Source: RH-AL1 sp964245015
Lineage (GTDB): Bacteria; Pseudomonadota; Alphaproteobacteria; Rhizobiales; Beijerinckiaceae
Reading direction: 5' to 3'
Assembly: GCA_964245015.1 (NCBI GenBank)
Contig: CAXTMA010000187.1
Span: forward strand, 1-8,447
Length of the DNA stretch: 8,447 nt
The position numbers were made by a program, and so were the translations under genes. Shown here in pieces: positions 1 through 6,207 of this stretch. Under the pieces are notes generated by a model. That model ran no database searches and was not told where the DNA came from. It saw only the letters and a program-made list of their open reading frames with translations. How positions within the stretch are numbered: position 1 is the first letter of the stretch; each line of letters starts with the position of its first letter.

Positions 1-1603
1 CGCGGCAGGCCTTGACCACGGCGGTGCCCGACGAGGCCGCCGTCCACGAGCCGCCGGACACCGGCGCCTCCGGCAGCCGCGTGTCGCCGAGCTTGGTCGT
101 GACATGCTCCATCGGTAGGCCGAGGGCGTCGGCGGCGAGTTGCGTCAGGATGGTGTAGGTGCCGGTGCCGATGTCGCCGGCGGTGTTGCCGACCTCCAGC
201 CGCCCGTCGGCCGTCAGGATGGCTTGGGCCTTGGTCGACATGATCATCGACTCCCACACGCCCGTGGCCATGCCCCAGCCGACCAGCTCGCGACCCTCGC
301 GCGTCGAGCGCGGCTCCGGATTGCGCTTCGACCAGCCGAAGCGCGCGGCGCCCTGCGCGTAGCACTCCCGCAGCGCCTTGGAGCCGAACGGCTTGTTGCC
401 CGCCGTGGCGTCGCGCTCCGAGTAGTTCCTCAGGCGGAGTTCGACCGGATCGACGCCCGTGGCGTGGGCCAGATCGTCCATCGCCGTCTCGATGGCGAAC
501 ACGCCGGTGAGCGCGCCTGGCGCGCGCATGTCGCCGGGCGTCGCAGTGTCGAGCTTGGCCAGGGCGTAGGTGAGCGCGACGTTGTCGCAGCGGTAGAGCA
601 CGCCCGACCAGTTCACGAGGACCTCCTGGTAGTCCTCGTAATGCGAGGTGCCCTGCACGGCGTGGTGCTTGATGACCTGGAGCGTACCGTCCGGACCGGC
701 GCCGAGGTCGACCTTTTGCAGCGCCTCCGGCCGGTAATTGAAGGACCACGTCTGGTCGCGGGTGAGCACCACCCGCACCGAGCGCTGGAGGTCGCGCGCG
801 GCGAGCATCGTCAGGAACAGCTGGTACTGCGGGCGCAGGCCCGAGCCGAAGCCGCCGCCGAGGTATGGGTTGAGGACGCGCAGCTTTTTCTTGTCGAGGC
901 CGAACACGGCCGCGAGGTAGGCGAAGCTGTTCGAGACGCCCTGCACCTTATCGTACACGGTGTAGGCGCCGTCGCCCTCGCAGACCACGGTGGTGGCGTG
1001 CGGCTCCATCGCGTTGTGGTGCTCGTTGGCGATGCGGTATTCGCCGTGCAGCTTGATCGGTGCCTTGTCGAACCCGCCGTCCGCGTCGCCCCACGGCTTG
1101 GGCGGCGGCTTGATGCCTTCGCGCTTCTTCGGTGGATCGTAGGCCCTCGCCTGCTCGACCTTGATGTCGGTCGCGGGCGCCTCGGCGTCGTAGCTCACCT
1201 TGACGAGCGAGGCGGCGTGGCGGGCGGTGCCGAAGTCGGCGGCCACGACGAGCGCCACCGGCTGGCCGGCGAAGGCGACCTTGGCGTCGTACAAGGGGCG
1301 GATCGGCGAACCCGGCGGCGCCACCGCGTCGCGGTAGTTGTAGTCGAGCCACGCCGTGCGCGGGCGGTTCTCGTGCGTGTACACCTTGACGACCCCCGGC
1401 ACGGCCTCGGCCGCCCTCGTGTCGATCGCGGTGATCCGGCCCTTGGTGATCGTGCTCGACACGACGTAGCCGTGCAGCAGGCCCTCGGCTTTGAACTCGC
1501 CGGCGTACTTGGCCGCGCCGGTGACCTTGGCCGGGCCGTCGACGCGGCTGCGCGCGGTGCCGACGTAGGTGTCCGTGCCGGTGGAGGAGATGGTGACGGG
1601 CAT
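1..1603 (-). CDS. paoC: Molybdopterin-binding subunit of a xanthine dehydrogenase-family aldehyde oxidoreductase (PaoC-like), 3' end outside window
   Basis: Catalytic subunit of a molybdenum hydroxylase; it binds the molybdenum cofactor and hydroxylates aldehydes or N-heterocycles with water. The reading frame is open for 534 codons to the left edge, so the protein is partial; PaoC-type subunits are about 730 residues. The N-terminus (RVDGPAKVTGAAKYAGE, 20-36; a GYVVSSTITKGR stretch, 45-56) follows the a/b-hammerhead domain of PaoC. Then come MEPHA (199-203), the cofactor loop GGGFGSG (249-255) and MRAPG (359-363), which carries the active-site Arg of the family. The C-terminal base Glu (GVGE motif) lies outside the window. 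The ATG at 1603 is preceded by AGGAG six bases upstream, which overlaps the stop region of the FAD gene; the intergenic gap is 9 bases, so translation is probably coupled. Oddity: after MRAPG the family usually has EAPG, here ALTG. The exact substrate cannot be read from sequence. Confidence 0.93.
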   Translation of the reverse strand, partial: MPVTISSTGTDTYVGTARSRVDGPAKVTGAAKYAGEFKAEGLLHGYVVSSTITKGRITAIDTRAAEAVPGVVKVYTHENRPRTAWLDYNYRDAVAPPGSPIRPLYDAKVAFAGQPVALVVAADFGTARHAASLVKVSYDAEAPATDIKVEQARAYDPPKKREGIKPPPKPWGDADGGFDKAPIKLHGEYRIANEHHNAMEPHATTVVCEGDGAYTVYDKVQGVSNSFAYLAAVFGLDKKKLRVLNPYLGGGFGSGLRPQYQLFLTMLAARDLQRSVRVVLTRDQTWSFNYRPEALQKVDLGAGPDGTLQVIKHHAVQGTSHYEDYQEVLVNWSGVLYRCDNVALTYALAKLDTATPGDMRAPGALTGVFAIETAMDDLAHATGVDPVELRLRNYSERDATAGNKPFGSKALRECYAQGAARFGWSKRNPEPRSTREGRELVGWGMATGVWESMIMSTKAQAILTADGRLEVGNTAGDIGTGTYTILTQLAADALGLPMEHVTTKLGDTRLPEAPVSGGSWTAASSGTAVVKACR

Positions 1604-1612
1604 GGGGTGCTC

Positions 1613-2626
1613 CTACCGAATGCGCTTGTCGGACAGGGACTGCGGCGTCCCGGCGGCGGCCTGCTCCAGGCCGCGCACGATGGCGCGGTGGGCAAGCTCG
1701 ATCTTGAAGGCGTTGTGGCCATAGCCGCGTGCGTCGCGGAGCACGATCGCGGCGGCCTTGGCGAAGCTCTCGCGGTTCGCCGGCTGGCCGACCAGGGCGG
1801 CCTCGGCCTCCGTGTCGCGCCACGGCTTGTGCGCCACGCCGCCCAGCGCGAGGCGCGCCGTCGCGACCGTCCCGTTGCGGAGCTTGAGCGCCGCCGCCAC
1901 CGAAACCAGGGCGAAGGCGTAGGACAGCCGGTCGCGCAGCTTGAGATAGGTGTGGTGCGTCCCGAAGTCTTCGTCCGGCAGGTCGACGGAAAGGACGAGC
2001 TCGTCCGATCCGAGATTGTTGTCACGCTCCGGCGTGTCGCCCGGCAGGCGGTGGAAGTCGGCAAAGGCGATCGTCCGCTCGCCCTTTGGGCCGGCGACGC
2101 GGACGGTGGCCTCCAGCGCGGCGAGGGCGACGCACATGTCGGACGGGTGGGTCGCGATGCAGGACGGCGAGGTGCCGAGGATCGCGTTGACCCGGTTCAC
2201 ACCTTCGATCGCCGGGCAACCCGAGCCGGGTTGGCGTTTGTTGCAGGCGGTGCCCTCGTCGTAGAAATAGTAGCATCGCGTGCGCTGCAGCAGGTTGCCG
2301 CCGGTTGACGCCGCGTTGCGCAGCTGCGCCGAGGCGCCGGCGAGGATGGCGTCGGCGAGCAGGGGGTATTTCGTACGCACGCGGTCGTCGTAGGCGACAT
2401 CCGCATTCGGCACGAGGGCGCCGATGCGCAGGCCGCCCCCGTGCTCCTCGATCGCGTCGAGGGGGAGCCGGGTGATGTCGATCAGCCGGGCCGGCTTTTC
2501 GACGTTGTACTTCATCAGGTCGACAAGGTTGGTGCCGCCCGCGATGAAGCGGGCGCCGGGCGTCGCCGCGATGGCGCGAACCGCCTCCGCGACCGTTGTG
2601 GCGCGCTCGTAGCCGAAGTTGTTCAT
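1613..2626 (-). CDS. paoB: FAD-binding subunit of the molybdenum hydroxylase, with extra Fe-S cysteines (PaoB-like)
   Basis: Takes electrons from the [2Fe-2S] subunit onto FAD and passes them to the final acceptor. 337 residues, close to PaoB (about 318). The FAD pyrophosphate loop FIAGGTNLVDLMK is at 27-39, a second FAD segment around STGGNLLQ at 107-114, and the CO-dehydrogenase flavoprotein C-terminal domain from about 228 (LSYAFALVSVAAA at 234-246; LGGVAHKPWR at 261-270). Four cysteines at 118, 128, 137 and 156 (RTRC, TACNKR, GSGC, SPSC) match the insert that carries a [4Fe-4S] cluster in PaoB, absent from ordinary XDH flavoprotein subunits. The ATG at 2626 is chosen over a longer in-frame extension to 2824 because it has a strong GGAGG, overlaps the upstream stop by one base (TGATG), and begins with the typical FxYxRATxxxEA start; the longer form would read through the C-terminal cysteines of the previous gene. 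Confidence 0.95.
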   Translation of the reverse strand: MNNFGYERATTVAEAVRAIAATPGARFIAGGTNLVDLMKYNVEKPARLIDITRLPLDAIEEHGGGLRIGALVPNADVAYDDRVRTKYPLLADAILAGASAQLRNAASTGGNLLQRTRCYYFYDEGTACNKRQPGSGCPAIEGVNRVNAILGTSPSCIATHPSDMCVALAALEATVRVAGPKGERTIAFADFHRLPGDTPERDNNLGSDELVLSVDLPDEDFGTHHTYLKLRDRLSYAFALVSVAAALKLRNGTVATARLALGGVAHKPWRDTEAEAALVGQPANRESFAKAAAIVLRDARGYGHNAFKIELAHRAIVRGLEQAAAGTPQSLSDKRIR

Positions 2627-3138
2627 CAGGCGGCCTCCTTGACCGAAGCAATAGCGGCGGCTCCGCCCATCACCTCTTCGATCGCGTCGACGATGTTGGT
2701 GTAGGCGCCGCAGCGGCAGATGTTGCCGCTCATCGCCTCGCGGATCTCCGCGCGGCTGTGGGCGTGCCCTTCCGCCATCATGCCGACGGCGGAGCAGATC
2801 TGGCCCGGGGTGCAGTAGCCGCACTGGAAGGCGTCGTGCTCAATGAAGGCGGCCTGCAGCGGGTGTAATCCGCCGTCCGCCAGCCCTTCGATTGTGGTGA
2901 CGCTCGCCCCATCCTTCATCACTGCGAGCGCCAGGCAGGAGTTGATGCGCCACCCGTCGACTATCACGGTGCAGGCGCCGCACTGGCCGTGGTCACAGCC
3001 CTTCTTGGTGCCCGTGAGGTCGAGATCCTCGCGAAGGAGGTCGAGCAGCGTCGTCCACGGCGCGATCGACAAGTGCAGCACATCGCCGTTGACAGTCAGC
3101 GTTACCGGGACCTTGGTGGGCAGGGCGTTGTCGAGCAT
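2626..3138 (-). CDS. paoA: [2Fe-2S] subunit of the molybdenum hydroxylase (PaoA-like), no Tat signal
   Basis: Electron-transfer subunit with two [2Fe-2S] clusters, linking the Mo centre to FAD. 170 residues. The plant-ferredoxin-type N-terminal domain carries Cys48, Cys53, Cys56 and Cys68 (GCDHGQCGACTV ... NSC). The helical C-terminal domain carries Cys106, Cys109, Cys141 and Cys143 (CGYCTPGQIC ... GNICRCGAY). All eight ligands are present. First gene of the operon; its TGA shares a base with the ATG of the FAD gene. The ATG at 3138 has AAGGA about 7 bases upstream, and no in-frame ATG or GTG extension is visible. E. coli PaoA starts with a twin-arginine signal; here the protein begins about eleven residues before the ferredoxin fold (VTLTVNGD), with no RR motif or hydrophobic segment, so cytoplasmic location is inferred. 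Confidence 0.95.
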   Translation of the reverse strand: MLDNALPTKVPVTLTVNGDVLHLSIAPWTTLLDLLREDLDLTGTKKGCDHGQCGACTVIVDGWRINSCLALAVMKDGASVTTIEGLADGGLHPLQAAFIEHDAFQCGYCTPGQICSAVGMMAEGHAHSRAEIREAMSGNICRCGAYTNIVDAIEEVMGGAAAIASVKEAA

Positions 3139-3482
3139 TGCGGTTTCCTTCGGAAGGCGGTCTGACCCGCTCTGGCCTAAATGATGGACCTACGCTGGAT
3201 GGCGGACTGTCCTATACTGACGGCAATGTTCGAAACGTGAGTCAGCATCCGACCTGCTTTCGGAACTCGGAGAATTACTCATTTGCAACTGTCGAGTGAT
3301 CTGTTTTCAAATGATTTTAGCTGCGTAAGTTGAGCCTTGCTGCGGTTGCAGCTTGCAATCGATGGCGCCCTCAAGAATCGGATTCGAAGCCGAGTAGGCA
3401 ATTCATCCAACGCCAGGACCCTGGAAAGTCGAGGTCATGAATTGCTTCTCTATCATTAAGCTGTCTCGTCCGCTTGCTTTCT
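3139..3482. other. Intergenic region, presumed promoter region of the molybdenum hydroxylase operon
   Basis: Upstream of the operon on the minus strand and clearly more AT-rich than the operon. I see no convincing -35/-10 pair, no T-run terminator and no credible reading frame. The minus strand near 3210-3225 contains TTGCCG followed too closely by TATAGG to be a standard promoter. The short palindromic pieces around 3228-3238 (TTCGAA core) are too weak to name as an operator. Confidence 0.4.
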
Positions 3483-3587
3483 CTAGAGCATCGGACCGAA
3501 AAGTGCGCAGCGGTTTTTGGACAAATCCGATGCGGCACGATAGGTTAGAGCATCTGACTGGACCCGGTTTAGGGTCCGATGCTCTAG
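3483..3587. repeat. Alphaproteobacterial intergenic palindromic repeat element
   Basis: The first 15 bases (3483-3497, CTAGAGCATCGGACC) are the exact reverse complement of 3573-3587, so the 105-base unit is bounded by a perfect inverted repeat. Inside are smaller hairpins: GCATCGGA (3489-3496) can pair with TCCGATGC (3526-3533), and GGACCC (3560-3565) with GGGTCC (3572-3577). The AGAGCATCGGACC...AAAAGTG...CGGTTTTTGG wording is one I recall as a widespread intergenic repeat in Rhizobium, Mesorhizobium and Methylobacterium relatives. It sits between the regulator gene and the operon and could end transcription or form RNA hairpins; that role is inference. Confidence 0.75.
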
Positions 3588-3627
3588 GAGGCGGACTCTC
3601 TCAAGAAGTAGCGGGTTTGTATTTTGA

Positions 3628-4503
3628 CTAGCAGGTCAGGAAAGCACTTGGGAGATGGCTCTCCATCATGTCACTGCGAGCCATCGGATCTCTATCCTCC
3701 ACGTAGATGACGATCGACAGATCCGGGCGGCCCTCTTGCGCCAGGGAAACGTAAGTAAGATCTATGCGACCGAGCTTGGGATGCTGGAGGCGCTCGCTAC
3801 CTTCGTCGAATCCTTTCACGTCTGTATCGGGCCACCAAGCACAGAACTCCGGACTGGACCCGCACAACTCCTCCACCAGCTCGTCGAACGGTGCCTGGAT
3901 CTGCGCTTTCGCTCGAGAGGCGCGGAACGTCGAGATCATGCCGCGCGCTATCTGCTCCCAATCATACATCAAGGTTCGATACGGCTTATGTAGAAAGAGC
4001 AGTTTCAGAATATTCCGTTCGTGCGGATGCAAGGTGGCATAATCGACGAATAAATTCTTTACTGCTGCATTCCACGCGAGTATATCAAATCGGGTGTTGC
4101 GGACGTAAGCAGGAAGTGGATCGATCGCCTTGATGAACATTGACACTCCTTCACTTAACTCCTCGCTCGAAGAGAATGAAGGTCGGTCTCGGGCAGACAA
4201 AGCGAAAAGGTGGGTCGACTCGGTTCGGTCGAGCTGAAGCACGTCGGCGACACGACGGAGTGTGTCGGCGGACGCCTGGATGTCGCGCCCCTGCTCAAGC
4301 CAAGTATACCAGCAAACGCCGACGCCGGCGAGAACCGCCACTTCTTCCCTGCGGAGTCCTGGTGTGCGGCGCTTCGTCGACGGCAAGCCCAGCCCCTCTG
4401 GCTTAAGGCGTGCGCGCCGGCTCGCCAGGAAATGGCCAAGCGTCTTGCGTTGCTCGATGGACGGCTTCTTCATCGAGACAACAGATGGAAATCCGTTTAG
4501 CAC
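3628..4503 (-). CDS. XRE-family helix-turn-helix regulator with MmyB-like ligand-binding domain
   Basis: DNA-binding regulator of the MmyB-like class. 291 residues from the GTG at 4503. An N-terminal XRE helix-turn-helix covers about 20-104, with the class signature RRTPGLRREEVAVLAGV (45-61) and WYTWLEQGRDIQAS (65-78). A PAS-like MmyB domain follows at about 120-270, with PAYVRNTRFDILAWNAA (131-147), a FDELVEELCGSSPEFCAWW segment (206-224) and the HPKLGRIDLTYVSL stretch (241-254). Two starts are possible. The GTG has GGAG eight bases upstream; the ATG ten codons later (4473) has no clear ribosome site, but starts closer to the usual family N-terminus. The gene is less GC-rich than the operon, which suggests separate acquisition. 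It lies upstream of and parallel to the operon, with the palindromic repeat between them, and divergent from the DJ-1-like gene. In this class the regulator often controls a neighbouring gene; the ligand is unknown. Confidence 0.92.
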   Translation of the reverse strand: MLNGFPSVVSMKKPSIEQRKTLGHFLASRRARLKPEGLGLPSTKRRTPGLRREEVAVLAGVGVCWYTWLEQGRDIQASADTLRRVADVLQLDRTESTHLFALSARDRPSFSSSEELSEGVSMFIKAIDPLPAYVRNTRFDILAWNAAVKNLFVDYATLHPHERNILKLLFLHKPYRTLMYDWEQIARGMISTFRASRAKAQIQAPFDELVEELCGSSPEFCAWWPDTDVKGFDEGSERLQHPKLGRIDLTYVSLAQEGRPDLSIVIYVEDRDPMARSDMMESHLPSAFLTC

Positions 4504-4511
4504 TGTCGAGA

Positions 4512-4517
4512 CTCCAA
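4512..4517 (-). promoter_or_regulatory. Ribosome binding site supporting a GTG start for the regulator
   Basis: On the minus strand this reads TTGGAG, with eight bases between GGAG and the GTG at 4503-4501. The alternative ATG at 4473 is preceded by TCTGTTGTCTCG, which has no Shine-Dalgarno match. This favours the longer product, although family length is compatible with either. Confidence 0.5.
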
Positions 4518-4584
4518 GCGTTTAGCGCGCCTGCTGGACCTGCCGGCGTCTAATTCTCTAAAGACTTCTGCCCCTACAACATAA

Positions 4585-4600
4585 TAAGTCATAAGACTTA
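4585..4600. promoter_or_regulatory. Possible operator palindrome upstream of the regulator gene
   Basis: TAAGTC-ATAA-GACTTA is a perfect inverted repeat with 6-base arms and a 4-base spacer, about 80 bases upstream of the regulator start. On the minus strand, TTACTT and a TATTAT/TATGTT stretch flank it, so it could overlap the regulator's promoter. Autoregulation is an inference from position and symmetry. Confidence 0.4.
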
Positions 4601-4786
4601 AGTAACGATGTTGCTTGGCGATCTATTCTAGCTGGTTGTGATCGCGTCTCGTGGGGTGGAAGTCATCGGTCGATCTGTGGGACGGTCCTGCTGGCGAAAG
4701 GAAGAAATTCTTCTGGTATTAAGCATTGCGTCAAGGAAGGGTGGATCTCACGCAGACTCTTGCGAAGGGTTGTGACATCATCACTG

Positions 4787-4858
4787 GGATAGGAAGACTT
4801 CGGTGGATAGCCTCGGAAAACACCGAGGCCGCTGCGGCGCCGCTAGGTGCTCCTATCC
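4787..4858. other. Nested inverted repeats, possible structured leader RNA
   Basis: GGATAGGA (4787-4794) pairs with TCCTATCC (4851-4858), enclosing a perfect 7-bp hairpin GCCTCGG-AAAACA-CCGAGGC (4810-4829) and a self-complementary GCGGCGCCGC (4834-4843). An alternative outer pair is GGATAG (4805-4810) with CTATCC (4853-4858). The overall shape is a closed multi-branch fold about 250 bases before the DJ-1-like gene. It does not match a tRNA (no T-loop sequence) or a riboswitch consensus I can recall. Confidence 0.4.
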
Positions 4859-4888
4859 GCTTCGACCAAAGAACGGCTTGTGAGTCAG

Positions 4889-4894
4889 TATAAT
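4889..4894 (+). promoter_or_regulatory. Perfect TATAAT box, possible promoter of the DJ-1-like gene
   Basis: Exact -10 consensus on the plus strand, about 210 bases before the GTG at 5108. No acceptable -35 hexamer is seen at 16-18 bases upstream and there is no TGn extension, so it could be chance in a locally AT-rich stretch. If used, the transcript would carry the 4964-4993 stem-loop in its leader. Confidence 0.25.
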
Positions 4895-4963
4895 CCGAGC
4901 CTATCGATTATGATCGAGAAGATCGAGTTTGCCGTTGCGCCGCCGTGCCGACGTAAGTTTGGC

Positions 4964-4993
4964 GGCGAAGTGCTCGATGCAATCCACTTCGCC
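4964..4993. other. Stem-loop upstream of the DJ-1-like gene
   Basis: GGCGAAGTG (4964-4972) is the reverse complement of CACTTCGCC (4985-4993), giving a 9-bp perfect stem with a 12-base loop. It lies 115 bases before the GTG start and is not followed by a T-run, so a rho-independent terminator is unlikely. ACTTCGCCAA recurs in part at about 5010-5020 and could form an alternative pairing. Confidence 0.4.
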
Positions 4994-5094
4994 AACCCTC
5001 ATCGCTATCGACTTCGCCAATGAAAACCTTGGAAGCGAATATACTCACAGCGGCTATTACGTCGGCGGACCTGCTGCCTTAGGCAGGGATCCTG

Positions 5095-5100
5095 AAGGGA
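5095..5100 (+). promoter_or_regulatory. Ribosome binding site deciding the GTG start of the DJ-1-like gene
   Basis: AAGGGA, seven bases before the GTG at 5108. The next start, the ATG at codon 5, would cut into the first beta strand (KVLMVLTS), so the GTG is preferred. Confidence 0.6.
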
Positions 5101-5107
5101 CACTGCA

Positions 5108-5794
5108 GTGAAAGTTCTGATGGTCCTCACATCACATGACAAACTGGGCAGTTCCGGACGAAAGACCGGGTTCTGGCTCGAGGAGCTGGCTGCGCCATAT
5201 TACATCTTCAAGGAGTTTGGCGCGGATATCACGCTGGCCTCACCGAAGGGTGGCCGGCCCCCCCTCGATCCGGCAAGCAACGAGCCTAGCTTCAAAACGG
5301 ACGACACACGTCGCTTCGAAGCCGATGCTGCGGCCGAGAAGCAGCTCGGCGCCACTGTGCGGCTCGATACCGTCCGACAGGAGGATTTCGATACTGCCTT
5401 CTATCCCGGCGGCCACGGCCCCCTTTGGGATCTCGCCGAGGATCCCATCTCGATCAAGCTAATCGAGTCCTTCATCGGTGCTGCCAAACCTATAGCTTTG
5501 GTCTGTCACGCTCCGGGGGCTTTACGACACGCCAAGGCAGCCGATGGGCGGCCGCTTGTCGAAGGCAAGCGCGTTACCGGGTTCACAAACGGCGAAGAGG
5601 AAGCCGTCGGCCTAACGAAGGTGGTTCCGTTCCTGGTGGAGGACGAGCTAATTGCTAAGGGCGGCCTGTTCGAAAAGACGCAGGCTTGGGAGGTCCGCGT
5701 TGTGACCGACGGTCTATTGACCACCGGTCAAAACCCGCAATCATCCGCAGCGACTGCCCGAAAGCTCCTCGAGCAGCTCGCTGTAACTGCATAG
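5108..5794 (+). CDS. DJ-1/PfpI family protein, Hsp31-like (type 1 glutamine amidotransferase domain)
   Basis: A 228-residue single-domain protein of the Hsp31/YDR533c-like branch of the DJ-1/PfpI superfamily, whose members act as glutathione-independent glyoxalases, deglycases or chaperones in the cytoplasm. The first strand is VLMVLTSHD (3-11). GFWLEELAAPYY (21-32) carries the acidic residue near the active site. FGADITLASPKGG (37-49) and the oxyanion loop YPGGHGPLWDLA (99-110) follow. The nucleophile elbow is ALVCHAPGAL (130-139), with Cys133 and His134 as the catalytic pair. C-terminal VTDGLLTTGQNPQSS (199-213) is also typical. Length is normal for the family and the gene appears intact. 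It uses a GTG start with AAGGGA seven bases upstream. It is divergent from the regulator gene, across a long leader region. Methylglyoxal removal is a reasonable guess from the family; true amidotransferase activity is unlikely. No partner gene follows it; mobile-element debris does. Confidence 0.93.
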   Translation: MKVLMVLTSHDKLGSSGRKTGFWLEELAAPYYIFKEFGADITLASPKGGRPPLDPASNEPSFKTDDTRRFEADAAAEKQLGATVRLDTVRQEDFDTAFYPGGHGPLWDLAEDPISIKLIESFIGAAKPIALVCHAPGALRHAKAADGRPLVEGKRVTGFTNGEEEAVGLTKVVPFLVEDELIAKGGLFEKTQAWEVRVVTDGLLTTGQNPQSSAATARKLLEQLAVTA

Positions 5795-6043
5795 CTGGGT
5801 CATCGTGCCAGGGGCACTGCGGGTTTCAGCGCTGATGAGCTTTGGACTCACTTGTGAAGCACGTTTGATTCAAGACGGCCAGGGTGGAACTGAGCGGTGA
5901 CGAGCGGACGACGCTGCAATGCTTCATTCGCCATTCGCCGACGCGGGACCCTGCATGTCGCTCTCAGCTCGACTTTGGCCAATCTGGCTGCTTGCGAGGT
6001 GGGGTGACGAAGCGGGCGTGAGGGGTAGTCTGGAGGCATCCCC
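5795..6043. other. Boundary region between the intact DJ-1-like gene and mobile-element debris
   Basis: No intact gene. A weak hairpin GTGCC-AGG-GGCAC-type (5805-5817) follows the stop codon but has no T-run. From 5884 the plus strand reads VELSGDERTTLQ, which faintly resembles the start of IS630-family transposases; the similarity is lost after about 15 codons, so I do not call it a feature. The local GC rises towards 6000, matching the debris on the right. Confidence 0.4.
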
Positions 6044-6207
6044 GCCAAGAAATACCGCCATGCTGCCTTTACCCGCCCGCTCCGCCGGAATCATCCTGCG
6101 TTCGCGCCGCTCTTCGTCCAGCGATCCTGGCGGCATGTTCAGGTGCTGCTGGTGGGTGCTATTCTGGCGCCCGGGCGGGCGCCCGGTGACGAGCCTGCTG
6201 CGGATCG
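6044..6207 (+). pseudogene. DDE_5-type transposase, N-terminal fragment with frameshift
   Basis: Starting at 6044 the frame reads AKKYRHAAF, then NHPAFAPLFVQRSWRHVQVL (about 6086-6145) and LVGAILAPGR to 6178. It then continues in the next frame as RPVTSLLRI (6180-6206). The pattern 'LF..R.WRHAQVLLVGAILAPGRRTVTS.LR' is how I recall the N-terminus of transposases with a DDE_5 (IS701-like) domain. One extra G in the run near 6174-6180 explains the shift. No start codon is in frame after the TAG at 6026, and homology ends where the next fragment begins. Non-functional. The exact IS family is uncertain. Confidence 0.6.

Larger units (their letters stand above)
4504..5107. other. 604-base divergent intergenic region between the regulator and DJ-1-like genes
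   Basis: No credible gene; the short frames here lack codon bias and recognisable motifs. It contains an operator-like palindrome (4585-4600), nested hairpins (4787-4858), a 9-bp stem-loop (4964-4993), and a perfect TATAAT at 4889-4894 on the plus strand with no good -35 at 16-18 bases. An 8-base direct repeat, CGTTTAGC, occurs at 4495-4502 and 4519-4526, flanking the regulator's start region. Both divergent promoters are presumably here. Confidence 0.5.

Noticed and set aside
140..2308. A 722-codon open frame on the plus strand, antisense to the molybdenum hydroxylase genes
   Set aside because: It is the mirror of GC-biased codons in two well-recognised minus-strand genes, is rich in Arg, Gly, Ala and Val without domain motifs, and has no ribosome site or family resemblance.
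1613..2824. A 403-residue version of the FAD subunit starting at 2824
   Set aside because: The added 66 residues are an out-of-frame reading of the [2Fe-2S] gene. The ATG at 2626 has a strong ribosome site and the conserved family start.
4787..4858. A tRNA or known riboswitch
   Set aside because: There is a closed fold, but no T-loop consensus, anticodon arm geometry or CCA region, and no match to the cobalamin, TPP, SAM or fluoride consensus sequences I can recall.
5884..5940. IS630 transposase N-terminus (VELSGDERTTLQ)
   Set aside because: Only about 12 residues look right and the following codons do not continue the family pattern, so chance cannot be excluded.
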